From Colwellia sp. 20A7 (lineage in GTDB: Bacteria; Pseudomonadota; Gammaproteobacteria; Enterobacterales; Alteromonadaceae), in the NCBI RefSeq assembly GCF_009832865.1, contig NZ_CP047130.1, positions 3,348,001 through 3,412,000 of the forward strand: DNA of 64,000 nucleotides. The letters run 5' to 3'. Below the pieces are notes generated by a model. That model had not been told where the DNA came from and searched no databases. It was given only the letters and a program-made list of their open reading frames with translations. A program made the position numbers and the translations under genes. Below, in pieces: positions 36,819-45,527 of the stretch. Numbering within the stretch: the first letter of the stretch is position 1; each line of letters opens with the position of its first letter.

Positions 36819-36979
36819 TATTTCAATTCCATTAAATTATTGCCTACTGTGCTGGTTAAAATAAGCCACTGTTACGTTGCTTTCTATCACAATATCCAGC
36901 TATCACTCAATTAAGCGCCTTACCTCGATCTATTTTTCCTTCGCACAACAAGATCACAAAATTAATGAGAATAGTATTA
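36819..36979 (+). repeat. MITE-like repeat family 2, copy A
   Basis: It shares with copy B (48720-48881) an extended similarity: a CCATTAAATTATTGC-type start, CTGGTTAAAATAAGCCA, then CAGCTAT(C/T)ACTCAA followed by AAGCGCCTTACCT and CCTTCGCA, ending (A)ATTAATGAGAATAGT. It is non-coding, about 160 bp. Confidence 0.75.
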
Positions 36980-37213
36980 CCCTCCTGAGGCCCTCTTTTT
37001 TAAGATAAATTAGTACTTTTACTTAGCGTTTTGTTCATTGTCAGATAATAACAAAAGGACTATACCAACTAAGATTAGCGGCCAAAAATCACAACGAAAG
37101 CATTTTTATTACCGTGAATTTCTATGGTTGAATACCAGTGGAGAATCCATAACGGTCATCATATTGATCCCCATTAATGCTGTACTTTATTCACATTAAA
37201 ATTTCGCACTGTT

Positions 37214-37292
37214 TAATACCAATTCTATTAAATTATTACCCACTTGTGCTAGTTAAAAGAAGCCAAGATCACTTAATTAATGAAACTGGTAT
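37214..37292 (+). repeat. MITE-like repeat family 2, internally deleted copy C
   Basis: A 79-bp element that keeps both ends: ATACCAATTCTATTAAATTA on the left, and TTAATTAATGAAACTGGTAT on the right, which is the inverse complement of ATACCAGTTTCATTAATTAA. The centre of copies A and B is missing. The preserved ends show the terminal inverted repeats of the family. Confidence 0.7.
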
Positions 37293-37394
37293 AAGAGTGT
37301 CGTACAAGGAAAAATGGGGCATATTAATAGCTGAACACGCATAATAGTATAGCGCTATCAAACAGTAGTTAAGAGGCTGTAGGGAGGCGTATAT

Positions 37395-37757
37395 TATACC
37401 AAACGGATTATTAAATTGACCAACTTAGAGCTACATTAGCGAGCTTAGAACAAACACAATGAGTTAATTATAGTCATTCTATATTTCATTCATTTTGTGC
37501 GGTTATCAGTTTGCTAATGAGCTCCCGAAGGGCGAGTTTATAAGGCTTATATGCCGCGTTATTGATTTTGACAAGGTTCCCACATGGATGTGGGATATTA
37601 GGGTAACGCAGGAGCAGTTACCGAGAATAACCATTCTCTACAATCAATCCCTTGCCGACATGGATGTCGGTACTTAAGTTATGTTTGGAACGTATAACTT
37701 GTGCCTCTAAGCCTTTTAATTCTCGCTAAGTGATCAATTAATTAGTCCGATTGGTAT
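37395..37757 (-). repeat. MITE-like repeat family 1, copy 2 (inverted)
   Basis: It lies in opposite orientation to copies 1 and 3. It shares the CCCACATGGATGTGGG hairpin with the adjacent GGTAACGCAGGAGCAGTTACC hairpin, and one 49-bp-type unit with altered stems (CCGAC...GTCGG). The ends are ATACCAAACGGATTATTAAA and ATTAGTCCGATTGGTAT. The 60-codon frame at 37495 is inside this repeat and is not a gene. Confidence 0.75.
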
Positions 37758-38040
37758 TACACATTAATAATAACGTATAAGTACCTAAATTTTGTATGTA
37801 AGTTTGCCCTCGTTAAAATAAAGAATACTGGCTAAAATGGCTATAAACTAGCCCTAAGGATGGCATTAGATAAGACCATACCATTGCTTAATCTATTGTT
37901 AACAAAGTAACCATAATTAATACAATATAAATATGCCTTGAGCATAGCTACTCAGACGGCTTGGACCTAACACCTTGAAGTGGTTTTCATATAGCTATTG
38001 ATTACCAAAAGTATACGATTTTAATTTTGCAGGAAAATAG

Positions 38041-38157
38041 AGTGGGTTACTCAATGATATTATCAAACTTGAATTGGCTAAAGAGTTACTGATTATTCAC
38101 AAGATAGGAGTAGCGACAAGCGCATTGGTGGTCTTGTGCAGCAATGAAGGCTCTAGG
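38041..38157 (+). pseudogene. Possible IS110-family transposase fragment
   Basis: A 38-codon open stretch reads LLNDIIKLELAKELL, then IIHKIGVATSALVV, then a stop. It resembles the helix-hairpin segment of IS110 transposases (LLxIPGIGxxTAxALVA). No start, terminal repeat or remaining domain was found. The rest of the 1,511-bp gap 36739-38249 is filled by repeats, and no other gene is seen there. Confidence 0.3.
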
Positions 38158-38249
38158 TAAACGAATATTTTTTAAGTCGTTAAGAATTAGATAATAGAAT
38201 AGATACAAAGAATGTATTTACGCTATTATCTAAGATTATTTTTGACTCG

Positions 38250-38744
38250 CTAAAACTCAGAAACAAGCTTATCAACCATAGCATCAAGGTAACTCTCTTG
38301 CGCTGCGTCGAAACCTAAATGTTTAGCTCTAATCTTCCCATTTTTTCCTATTAAGTAACCTGTTGGCATGGCAAAAATATGATAAATTTGACCAATACTG
38401 CTGTTATCCCCTTTTAACACGGGATATGAGACAGGGTGTTGGACTAAAAATTTCTTTGCATCAATAGGGTTTTGTTCAAGATTAATGGCTAATACTTCAA
38501 AGCCCTTATCGGCATACTTCGCTTGAAGTTTACTGAGAAAAGGAAATGAACGGCGGCATGGAACACACCATGACGCCCAAAAATCAACATAAACGACTCT
38601 TCCTTTGTAATCAGACAATGCAACACTTTCAGTACCTTCTAATAAGGGTAAAGAAAACTCAGGAGCCTTATCGTTGATCTCTAATGATTCAGCCACACAA
38701 AATGAAGACATTAGGTAAAGTAGTATATATATCGATAGTTTCAT
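38250..38744 (-). CDS. Periplasmic TlpA/ResA-type thioredoxin
   Basis: A 164-residue exported thiol-disulfide protein. It has signal peptide residues 1-19 (cleavage after CVAES region), and the thioredoxin-fold motif FWASWCVPCRR with redox cysteines C60 and C63. The cis-proline region is FAMPTGYLIGKNG. Its start lies 2 bp after the stop of the GH36-like gene, so it is cotranscribed with it and probably translationally coupled. Such reductases keep cysteines reduced in exported proteins. Here the target could be a cysteine-rich island enzyme such as the GH27 or GH36-like proteins, which is inference. Confidence 0.88.
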   Translation of the reverse strand: MKLSIYILLYLMSSFCVAESLEINDKAPEFSLPLLEGTESVALSDYKGRVVYVDFWASWCVPCRRSFPFLSKLQAKYADKGFEVLAINLEQNPIDAKKFLVQHPVSYPVLKGDNSSIGQIYHIFAMPTGYLIGKNGKIRAKHLGFDAAQESYLDAMVDKLVSEF

Positions 38745-38746
38745 TT

Positions 38747-40846
38747 TTATTTACTCATCACTGGTGATACTTCGATAAGTAAGTAACCTTTAAATTCAGT
38801 ATTCAGTTTAGCTGTTGGACCGTCAACTGTGCCCAGCACTTCATTATTTACATAGTCTTTTATCTGGTATTTACCAGAAGATAATCCACGTAATTCAAGC
38901 TCACCTTTCCAGTCATCAGCATAGAATGCATAATACATATTCGCATCTTTTTTGATTGCATGCGTTTCAGGAATATCAAACCCTATATCATACAGCTCAC
39001 CTAAATAAATACCTTTAGGAAGCATTTTTTCTTTGTATAAATTAATCCATTTTGTCCATGTTGCTTCAGTTTCTTCATCTAAAGCATAAGCCGCGCCTAC
39101 ACCTTTAGAATCTGGCATAGTGAATTTAGTCCCGACGATGCCACCTATTCCAACAGAAGAGGCAAAATCATTGGCATTATCACTTAGTTCAACATGGTCA
39201 CCATAGTATGGGGATGAATCACCCATTAAGCCCTTTAACGTTTTACCTTTATGACGTACCTGCCAAGAAGTTAACGGATCAGAGCTAACAGTTTGGTTCA
39301 TATAAGGTAAGTTATGGAAAGCATATGAGGTACCACAAGGACAAATTTCAATAATGGCTTCTGGATTTATTTCTTGGGCAGTTTTAAATATTTCTTCCCA
39401 ATACTCACTTAGTTTCTCTACTGACTCTTCAGGGTATGCATGGTTATGTGCGGGATTGTAACAAGGAGCAACACCATTAAGGTGCTGTCCATCAATTTTT
39501 AAACCTTCATAACCCCATTCACCCAACATTTTTTTCACAAGTTCTTTACTATGTTCAATCGTACCTTCATAAGCAGGGCAAAGATAAAAACTATTCCACC
39601 AAGTAACATCATGTACCGCACCGTTTTCATCTAACAGTAACATGTCTGAATGTTCATGTAATAAGTCTGTTCCTGGATCAACCGCTAAAGGTGCCCACCA
39701 TAACTTGGCTTTAAGACCTGCTTCATTAATTTTACTAACGAAACTTTTCATATCTTTATCGCCATTTGGAAATTTTTTGCGATCTAGATACCAATCCCCT
39801 TCAGCAGTTTGCCAACCATCATCTAAAACGGCCCATTCTAATCCCATGTTTTTAGCTTTCTCTAATGTACCAAGTACTTCATCAACATTAAAGTTACGTT
39901 CATAACCCCAAGCACACCAAATTGGATCGTATGCAGAATCAGGTATGTCAGCCATTTTTAAGCCTTTATCGGCCATAACATTGCGGTAATTTTTAAGCGT
40001 CGCGTAATAATCTTTATGATGCACATTGACGAATGTTTGAATGGTATTAAGAGTTTGGTCTTTCTTTAGTTCATTACCTTTTTCTAATTCTATATGGATG
40101 GTTGCACCAAGTTCATCCTTTTTATAGATCAAGGGTAACGAAACTAATTTTGGTGTGATCTCTGTATGTCCTACAGCGATACCAATATCTTGACGCCATA
40201 AATCAACTACGGCAGTGCCTCCACCATAATCTGACGAGTTCATCCCCATATAGTTTTGTTGGCTGTGTCCAGGCGTTATCGCTGTCACCCAATCGCGACG
40301 ATCGGCATAAGAAGCGCCTTGATAGGACCAAAAATCTGGTTGCGTCGTTTGCTTGGCTTCAGGGGCCGATAATGAGTAATGGTTATTTACCCATTTAGTA
40401 ATTTTAATGCTGTTTTCACCTGTATTGGTATAACTCACATCAAAAAAAACCATGGTTGGATAACGCTCATAAATACTGACGAGTGTTTTCTTTAAAAGGC
40501 CTTCACTTGATAACCCACTTAACTCTATTTGAGTGCCATCACCTAATTCATTATTTACTTTTTGTACTTTCTTTTCGATAAAGTCAAAGTCACTGATTAC
40601 GCCACTATCAAAAGTGACGACATATTCACTGGGTTGCATATCACCTAAGGTTACTGTTTTTCCGTTGACTTTTCCTTTTACATTACTGTGCAATTGATTA
40701 TTAAATGACACTGTAATTTCTTCAGTTTTTACTGTGTATACAATATCTTCTTTTTTATTGGCGTTATTAGATTGCTTAGCGCAACCCGCAATTGAAAAAA
40801 TGCTAATTGCACAAATAAATAAGCTATAGGCATAATTTTTTTTCAT
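38747..40846 (-). CDS. GH36-like alpha-galactosidase lipoprotein
   Basis: A 699-residue lipoprotein (lipobox SIAGC, C22). The N-terminal half (about 35-290) is a beta-supersandwich, and the centre is a GH36/GH31-clan (GH-D) TIM barrel. WAVLDDGWQ (around 338-346) is typical. The nucleophile is probably D452 in GYEGLKID, and the acid/base is probably D523 in SSDPLTSWQVRH. A small beta domain closes the protein. The family cleaves alpha-galactosides and, in some members, alpha-N-acetylgalactosaminides. It follows the amidohydrolase gene after 41 bp and precedes tlpA by 2 bp, so these three form one operon. The ribosome site is AGAGG. Confidence 0.85.
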   Translation of the reverse strand: MKKNYAYSLFICAISIFSIAGCAKQSNNANKKEDIVYTVKTEEITVSFNNQLHSNVKGKVNGKTVTLGDMQPSEYVVTFDSGVISDFDFIEKKVQKVNNELGDGTQIELSGLSSEGLLKKTLVSIYERYPTMVFFDVSYTNTGENSIKITKWVNNHYSLSAPEAKQTTQPDFWSYQGASYADRRDWVTAITPGHSQQNYMGMNSSDYGGGTAVVDLWRQDIGIAVGHTEITPKLVSLPLIYKKDELGATIHIELEKGNELKKDQTLNTIQTFVNVHHKDYYATLKNYRNVMADKGLKMADIPDSAYDPIWCAWGYERNFNVDEVLGTLEKAKNMGLEWAVLDDGWQTAEGDWYLDRKKFPNGDKDMKSFVSKINEAGLKAKLWWAPLAVDPGTDLLHEHSDMLLLDENGAVHDVTWWNSFYLCPAYEGTIEHSKELVKKMLGEWGYEGLKIDGQHLNGVAPCYNPAHNHAYPEESVEKLSEYWEEIFKTAQEINPEAIIEICPCGTSYAFHNLPYMNQTVSSDPLTSWQVRHKGKTLKGLMGDSSPYYGDHVELSDNANDFASSVGIGGIVGTKFTMPDSKGVGAAYALDEETEATWTKWINLYKEKMLPKGIYLGELYDIGFDIPETHAIKKDANMYYAFYADDWKGELELRGLSSGKYQIKDYVNNEVLGTVDGPTAKLNTEFKGYLLIEVSPVMSK

Positions 40847-40887
40847 TTTAACCTCTAATATATTATGAATGTTGAAAGTTTTTATGT

Positions 40888-41979
40888 TTATGGCACTAGA
40901 TTGAAAAATTGGATCGTATTATGAAAATAGATATTATCAATAACGTTTTTGGGTAACCCTAAGCCTATGATCTCGCCATCGACTTCAGGGACCGATACCG
41001 TGTGTTCGCTCGTTAAGTATTTCCAATCATCTAACCATTTTTTATGGGTATCAGATTTTATCTGAACATCACTTGCTTCAGGAGAATGCGTTAAGTCGGT
41101 TGCGTACAAAATACGTTCTTGATATTTAATAAAGAAATTGCGTACTTTTTGTCTATCAAGTTTAGATTGATATTGCACTTGTCCCATTCTAGCCGCTAAA
41201 TCAACAACTGCATCTGGATAAGTATCTAAAAATAGGGCAACTTTATCGACACTCCACTCTAAACTTGCTAAATGAGCGCCCATAAAATGCATTTCAGGGT
41301 GTTTATCAAGCATATTGTTACGTACTTGCATTTGATCTTCGTAACTAGGCATCTCAGGATGAAGGTACATATGATATTGTGGATGATTCGCAAAGTATTG
41401 TTTATCATTATTTACAGTCATTTGACTAACAGGTAACCAGCAGTTTTTTGGCTCCCCCTGGTGGCCAATGAGTGGGATATTAATATCAGTTAAATGCGCA
41501 AAAATAGGATCAAACATAACATCGTCAATCATAACTAAGTTTTGATCAGTATTTTTTTCAGCCATGCCAATATTTTTCCACACTTTTACGGCAACAGCAC
41601 CTTCTTCTACGGCAGAGTCTATACGTTTGATAACGTTATTTTCCCACTCTTTAGTGTTAGCCCCTTCCATAGAAAATGTCGTTGCAAAGTAAAAAGTATC
41701 TGAGTGTTGCTTAGCAAAAGCCTGGGCAATAGTTGCTTGCTTATCAATGTGTGGAAAGTCAGGGTAATCTACATTGATAGAAAGTAATTTTATATTGTCA
41801 TTATTTGCCTGCTCAATAAAAGCAGTCGATGCATTATTCGCATGTACATGTGCATCTATTTTGTTTACAGAATAATAATCAGCCATAGAGTACTGTTGAT
41901 TATTTAAGTTATCACTAGAGCCAGAGCAACCGCTTAAGGCAAGTGTAATAAGAGAAATTGCAGTTAAGTGTTTGTTCAA
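40888..41979 (-). CDS. Amidohydrolase_2-family lipoprotein
   Basis: A 363-residue exported lipoprotein (lipobox LSGC, C18). The TIM-barrel metal site is visible: H44-x-H46 in DAHVHAN, K132 in VAVKVWK, H173 in LIGHQGEP, H236 in MGAHLASLEW, and D295 in YATDLTH. This family (PF04909 type) contains lactonases, decarboxylases and other hydrolases. In this island a sugar lactonase, or an exported deacetylase that would replace the missing AgaA, are both possible but unproven. The start is TTG at 41979 with GAGAGG upstream. An AgaR-like site lies 128 bp upstream. It is the first gene of the operon with the GH36-like and tlpA genes. Confidence 0.78.
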   Translation of the reverse strand: MNKHLTAISLITLALSGCSGSSDNLNNQQYSMADYYSVNKIDAHVHANNASTAFIEQANNDNIKLLSINVDYPDFPHIDKQATIAQAFAKQHSDTFYFATTFSMEGANTKEWENNVIKRIDSAVEEGAVAVKVWKNIGMAEKNTDQNLVMIDDVMFDPIFAHLTDINIPLIGHQGEPKNCWLPVSQMTVNNDKQYFANHPQYHMYLHPEMPSYEDQMQVRNNMLDKHPEMHFMGAHLASLEWSVDKVALFLDTYPDAVVDLAARMGQVQYQSKLDRQKVRNFFIKYQERILYATDLTHSPEASDVQIKSDTHKKWLDDWKYLTSEHTVSVPEVDGEIIGLGLPKNVIDNIYFHNTIQFFNLVP

Positions 41980-42106
41980 AATAGCCTCTCGCAGTTAAAG
42001 TGATGTATTTTTTACTACGGATTTGATCACGATGAACTGGATCACTTATCGTAGTAAAAACATTTGTATGAAAAATCATACTGAAGGATATCGAAAGACA
42101 TGTCAA

Positions 42107-42126
42107 CAAAAAGAAAACATATGAAA
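42107..42126 (-). promoter_or_regulatory. AgaR-like operator, amidohydrolase operon
   Basis: On the minus strand it reads TTTCATATGTTTTCTTTTTG, matching the TTTCATTTGTTTTC core of the GH27 site with two changes. It lies in the 322-bp divergent gap between the amidohydrolase and the kinase. Confidence 0.5.
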
Positions 42127-42168
42127 ATATAAATATGGATATTATTTCCTAATAGTTTTTGATAACAC

Positions 42169-42188
42169 CAAAATGAAAGCTAATGAAG
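42169..42188 (-). promoter_or_regulatory. AgaR-like operator, sugar kinase
   Basis: On the minus strand it reads CTTCATTAGCTTTCATTTTG, two TTCATT repeats in the AgaR-type spacing. It is 114 bp upstream of the kinase start and could serve both divergent promoters. No other element stands out in 41980-42301. Confidence 0.45.
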
Positions 42189-42301
42189 GGTTAAATTAAT
42201 TTACTTTCAAAAAAAATTGTTTCATACTTGAGCCAAAATCTCCAAAAAGTATAAAGATCCAAGCACTAATAAAGCTTGGAAAATAAAAGAGGATATATAT
42301 T

Positions 42302-43234
42302 GTGTATTATTTAGGCGTTGATGGTGGTGGAACCAAAACGGCATTCGCATTACTTGATCAAAAACGTAATGTGGTTGCAACATACGAGCTTGGGACCTGC
42401 TACCATGTTGAAGTTGGTTTAGAAGGTGCGCAAGAAGTCCTTAAGTCAGGTGTTTTAGCTTTGTTAGAACAAGTTTCGGGATCAATAGATGACATTGCCT
42501 TTGCTTTTTTTGGCTTACCTGCATACGGTGAAGATAGTGATTTAATTAATCAAATAGACGCTTTACCTTCAAGCTTTATGAGCCCAGAGAAGTATCAATG
42601 TGATAATGATATGGTGAATGGTTGGGCAGCAGCATTTGACTGCGCTGATGGTATTAATATCGTCGCGGGTACGGGTTCGATAGCTTATGGCGTAAACCAA
42701 ATGAATACTGCTCGATGCGGTGGTTGGGGAGAGGTTTTCAGTGATGAAGGCTCTGCTTATTGGGTAGGACGTAAAGGGTTACAAGTATTCACAAAAATGA
42801 GTGATGGACGCCTTAGTAAAGGTCCTCTTTATGATCTATTGAAGTCAACGTTAGACTTTAAGCATGACCTAGATATTACCGCACTTGTGTTATGTCACTG
42901 GAATTCTGAGCGGAGTAAAATTGCCTCTGTTTCAGCTCTGGTATATAAAGCTGCTTCAGAAGGTGATAAACACGCTATTGCAATTTTAGAAGAAGCCGCT
43001 AATGAGCTTGCAGAAATAGTTGAAGGTGCCACTAAGTCATTAGGATTTTCAAAAGGTGAGTTAGTGAAGGTTTCATACTCGGGTGGTATATTTAATGCTG
43101 GAAAATTTGTATTAACACCTTTTATCAAGGCATTAGAAAACTTATCGAATAACTATAAAGTTTATGAGCCATTGCACAGTCCTGTTGTAGGCGCGGCACT
43201 ATATGCAGAAAAACTGGCTAAGCTAAATTCATAA
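42302..43234 (+). CDS. agaK: BadF/BadG-type sugar kinase (AgaK-like)
   Basis: A 310-residue ASKHA-fold kinase of the BadF/BadG/NAGK type. The phosphate-1 loop is GVDGGGTKTAFAL (residues 5-17). Phosphate-2 INIVAGTGSIAYG and the adenosine loop VSYSGGIFNAG follow. The metal/substrate loop GGWGEVFSDEGSAYWVG is of the N-acetylglucosamine-kinase type. Similar kinases serve GlcNAc or GalNAc in Shewanella relatives. In this locus it would phosphorylate galactosamine or N-acetylgalactosamine to the 6-phosphate. The start is GTG at 42302 with AGAGGA upstream. A hairpin at 43319-43377 (AATCGCTG/CAGCGATT) may end the transcript. Confidence 0.85.
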   Translation: MYYLGVDGGGTKTAFALLDQKRNVVATYELGTCYHVEVGLEGAQEVLKSGVLALLEQVSGSIDDIAFAFFGLPAYGEDSDLINQIDALPSSFMSPEKYQCDNDMVNGWAAAFDCADGINIVAGTGSIAYGVNQMNTARCGGWGEVFSDEGSAYWVGRKGLQVFTKMSDGRLSKGPLYDLLKSTLDFKHDLDITALVLCHWNSERSKIASVSALVYKAASEGDKHAIAILEEAANELAEIVEGATKSLGFSKGELVKVSYSGGIFNAGKFVLTPFIKALENLSNNYKVYEPLHSPVVGAALYAEKLAKLNS

Positions 43235-43558
43235 TAGCCTATCATATAATTAAATTGTGTAGTTTTCTTAATAAGGTTTGCATAAAAAAACTTTACGCAT
43301 TTTGCGTGTACATCAGGCAATCGCTGTATTTGAAAATCAATGATACTACTTATGCTAGCATAACAGTGTCAGCGATTTTCTAATCGTCTATATTGGCACG
43401 CAGCTAACAAACACCAACAAACCTCTCATTAACAACACACCGACCACTCAAAAATGCTCTTTTCAGAAGACCTGAACGTATCTCCATCCCATGATATTTC
43501 CTTAAGATAGACTTGAATTAAAGGTGAACTTAACTCAACAGGTATTCATTTGCTTATA

Positions 43559-43871
43559 ATACCAAATTGATTAAGTTCTTTCCCACTCAGCGAGAATTAA
43601 AAGGCTTAGAGGCAGGCGTTAATTGAAGAGAATGGTTACTCTCGGTAACTGCTCCTGCGTTACCCTAATATCCCACATCCATGTGGGAACCTTGTCAAAA
43701 TTAATAACGCAGCATGTAAGTCTTTTAAACTCGTCCTCTGGGAGCTTAATCGATGTACATTAATATCGTTAAATTCATGTTATTTAGAATGACTAAACCG
43801 AAACAAATTTTTCTTGTGATTGAACATCGAGTAGAGGTCTGAGTTGGGAATAACTTTAATCAAATTGGTAT
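43559..43871 (+). repeat. MITE-like repeat family 1, copy 3 (best preserved)
   Basis: A 313-bp non-coding element with clear terminal inverted repeats: ATACCAAATTGATTAAG at the left, and on the inverse complement of the right end ATACCAATTTGATTAAAG. The interior has the GGTAACTG/CAGTTACC-type hairpin and CCCACATCCATGTGGG. It fills half of the 708-bp gap between the kinase and the GH57-like gene. The remainder shows nothing more than the hairpin after the kinase. Confidence 0.8.
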
Positions 43872-43942
43872 AAGCCGTGATTTGAGTTAAAACCACGGCC
43901 CTAGTTGTTCTATTTCTATCTATATTATCGGTCTTATCTAAC

Positions 43943-45199
43943 TTACTTATCTAACTTACTTATTGCGTTCACCGATTGACGCGCAAGTTTAGTTGCATTA
44001 ACAGCAGCTTCCATAACAAACTTTTTTCTAGATGCTGGAGGTGTTGTTGCTCTACCGTCTGCTCCTTCAGAAAGCATCAATTGGTATTCTGCCTGCGTTA
44101 ATATAGCTTGTGCGTTTATGACATTCAGCCCTAATTTTTCAGCAAGAATGATGGCATAGCGAGCATTATTCACTTCTGTTCTAGCTTCATCGGTCAAAAT
44201 GTTCATTCGTTCTACGCCATTATTTCTAATCCAATTGGTAAAATCAGCAGCCATTGATATTTCTTCATTAGGTATAGAAACTTCCGTAGGGTGTTTTTCT
44301 AACCACGCTTCCATTGTTATAAACTTAGCATAAGGTAAGTTTTCAACCATTGTTAATCGTTCATTCCAGTTTTTTATAGCGGGAAGGTTAGGCAGCATAT
44401 CACCCGAGGCATGTAAATCACCATTCTTGTTATTCAACATCTCTAATGACTCAAAATATATATCTTCCGCATCGCCCTTAAATACAACAAAGTGTTCTTT
44501 AATTCCTTTATCTTTAAGTATTTTATATAACGCATCTAATTTTGTTTTTAATGCTGTCGTACTGCCACTTGTTAACAATGGTGCAGTTAAAACCGCGGGC
44601 ATTTTTGTACCATTAATACCATCTAGCATGACAGTCGGCGGATAATAAAGTTGATTTTCATAAGCAGGAATAATGTCTTTATAAATTGAAATCCAGTGAA
44701 GGCCCACATCTTCAAAAACTTGCGGTAATATTACATCCCAAGAATTCTCAGGAAGAAATACGCTGGTTGGCTTAAACCCCCAAGTTTTTTGGTCTTGCTT
44801 GATACTTTCATTAAGTTGAAGAATAAGATTGTTATAGGGGGTTAAATTCAAGATAGGGTGACTGAGTGTATAAGTGCCAATACCATAGCGCTCTTTTTTA
44901 ATACCACTTTTAAGCCTTTCAATTGTTTTGGGGTAATTATTTTGTAGATAATCGGTAGTGTAAGCCGATAAGTAAAATTGAGTTGTCCACTTTGGGTGCT
45001 CTTCAAAAACATCCAAAAGAGAATTCTGTCCCTGCTCCACTAGAGTTGGCATACCACTGACAGGAGCGCCAGCGTGATTTAAATTCCAGTTAAATAAATA
45101 AGTAAAGTAGATTATCGGTTCTTGAGCTTTTAATGGGCTAGTTAAACCGATGGCAAACATAATTGACAGTAGTAATGTTTTAGCTATTTTTTTCTTCAT
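43943..45199 (-). CDS. Secreted GH57-like protein
   Basis: A 418-residue exported protein (signal peptide ending LKAQ, residue 26). The sequence follows the GH57 pattern. GIGTYTLSHPILNL (around 106-119) matches the conserved region with HPI(L). VFLPENSWD carries the candidate nucleophile E151. VFKGDAED carries the candidate acid/base D243. A helical C-terminal domain follows. GH57 enzymes act on alpha-glycosidic bonds (amylase, branching enzyme, alpha-galactosidase). Given the locus, an alpha-galactosidase or alpha-N-acetylgalactosaminidase role is possible. It is shorter than most GH57 proteins. AAGGAT precedes the ATG and an AgaR-like site lies 54 bp upstream. Confidence 0.65.
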   Translation of the reverse strand: MKKKIAKTLLLSIMFAIGLTSPLKAQEPIIYFTYLFNWNLNHAGAPVSGMPTLVEQGQNSLLDVFEEHPKWTTQFYLSAYTTDYLQNNYPKTIERLKSGIKKERYGIGTYTLSHPILNLTPYNNLILQLNESIKQDQKTWGFKPTSVFLPENSWDVILPQVFEDVGLHWISIYKDIIPAYENQLYYPPTVMLDGINGTKMPAVLTAPLLTSGSTTALKTKLDALYKILKDKGIKEHFVVFKGDAEDIYFESLEMLNNKNGDLHASGDMLPNLPAIKNWNERLTMVENLPYAKFITMEAWLEKHPTEVSIPNEEISMAADFTNWIRNNGVERMNILTDEARTEVNNARYAIILAEKLGLNVINAQAILTQAEYQLMLSEGADGRATTPPASRKKFVMEAAVNATKLARQSVNAISKLDK

Positions 45200-45252
45200 T
45201 TTATTATCCTTATTTTTGTATAATTAATCCTCTACAATAAAAACAATACCCT

Positions 45253-45272
45253 TTTTTGAAATCAAATGAAAG
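45253..45272 (-). promoter_or_regulatory. AgaR-like operator, GH57-like gene
   Basis: On the minus strand it reads CTTTCATTTGATTTCAAAAA, sharing TTTCATTTG(A/T)TTTC with the GH27 site. It also forms an inverted repeat, AAATCAAA/TTTGATTT. It lies 54 bp upstream of the start codon. Confidence 0.55.
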
Positions 45273-45462
45273 TTTTGATTTGTTATTATTAGGGTTTTAA
45301 TATTGAGTAAGAATGCATCGAAGGTAAACGAAGATCGTTTATTGTAAAGATAAGGGTATCATTAAAAATGGGAGGCTATACTCGCGGCACTTGAAACGCA
45401 GGGTACAGCTAATAGCAAGTATATTAAGTGCTACAAGTAACTTAGTTCGAACTAAAAATAGA

Positions 45463-45483
45463 TACCTGCCACCTAGGCAGGTA
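45463..45483 (-). terminator. Terminator of pgi
   Basis: TACCTGCC (45463-45470) pairs with GGCAGGTA (45476-45483). On the minus strand it is followed by TCTATTTTTAG. It sits 45 bp after the pgi stop. Confidence 0.8.
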
Positions 45484-45527
45484 ATTGAAAACCAAAGTTA
45501 ATTGTTGTTGGTAATTAACACATCAAC

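Noticed and set aside
37495..37677. A 60-codon frame in the large gap after the second receptor
   Set aside because: It lies completely inside MITE-like repeat copy 2 and its translation follows the palindromes.
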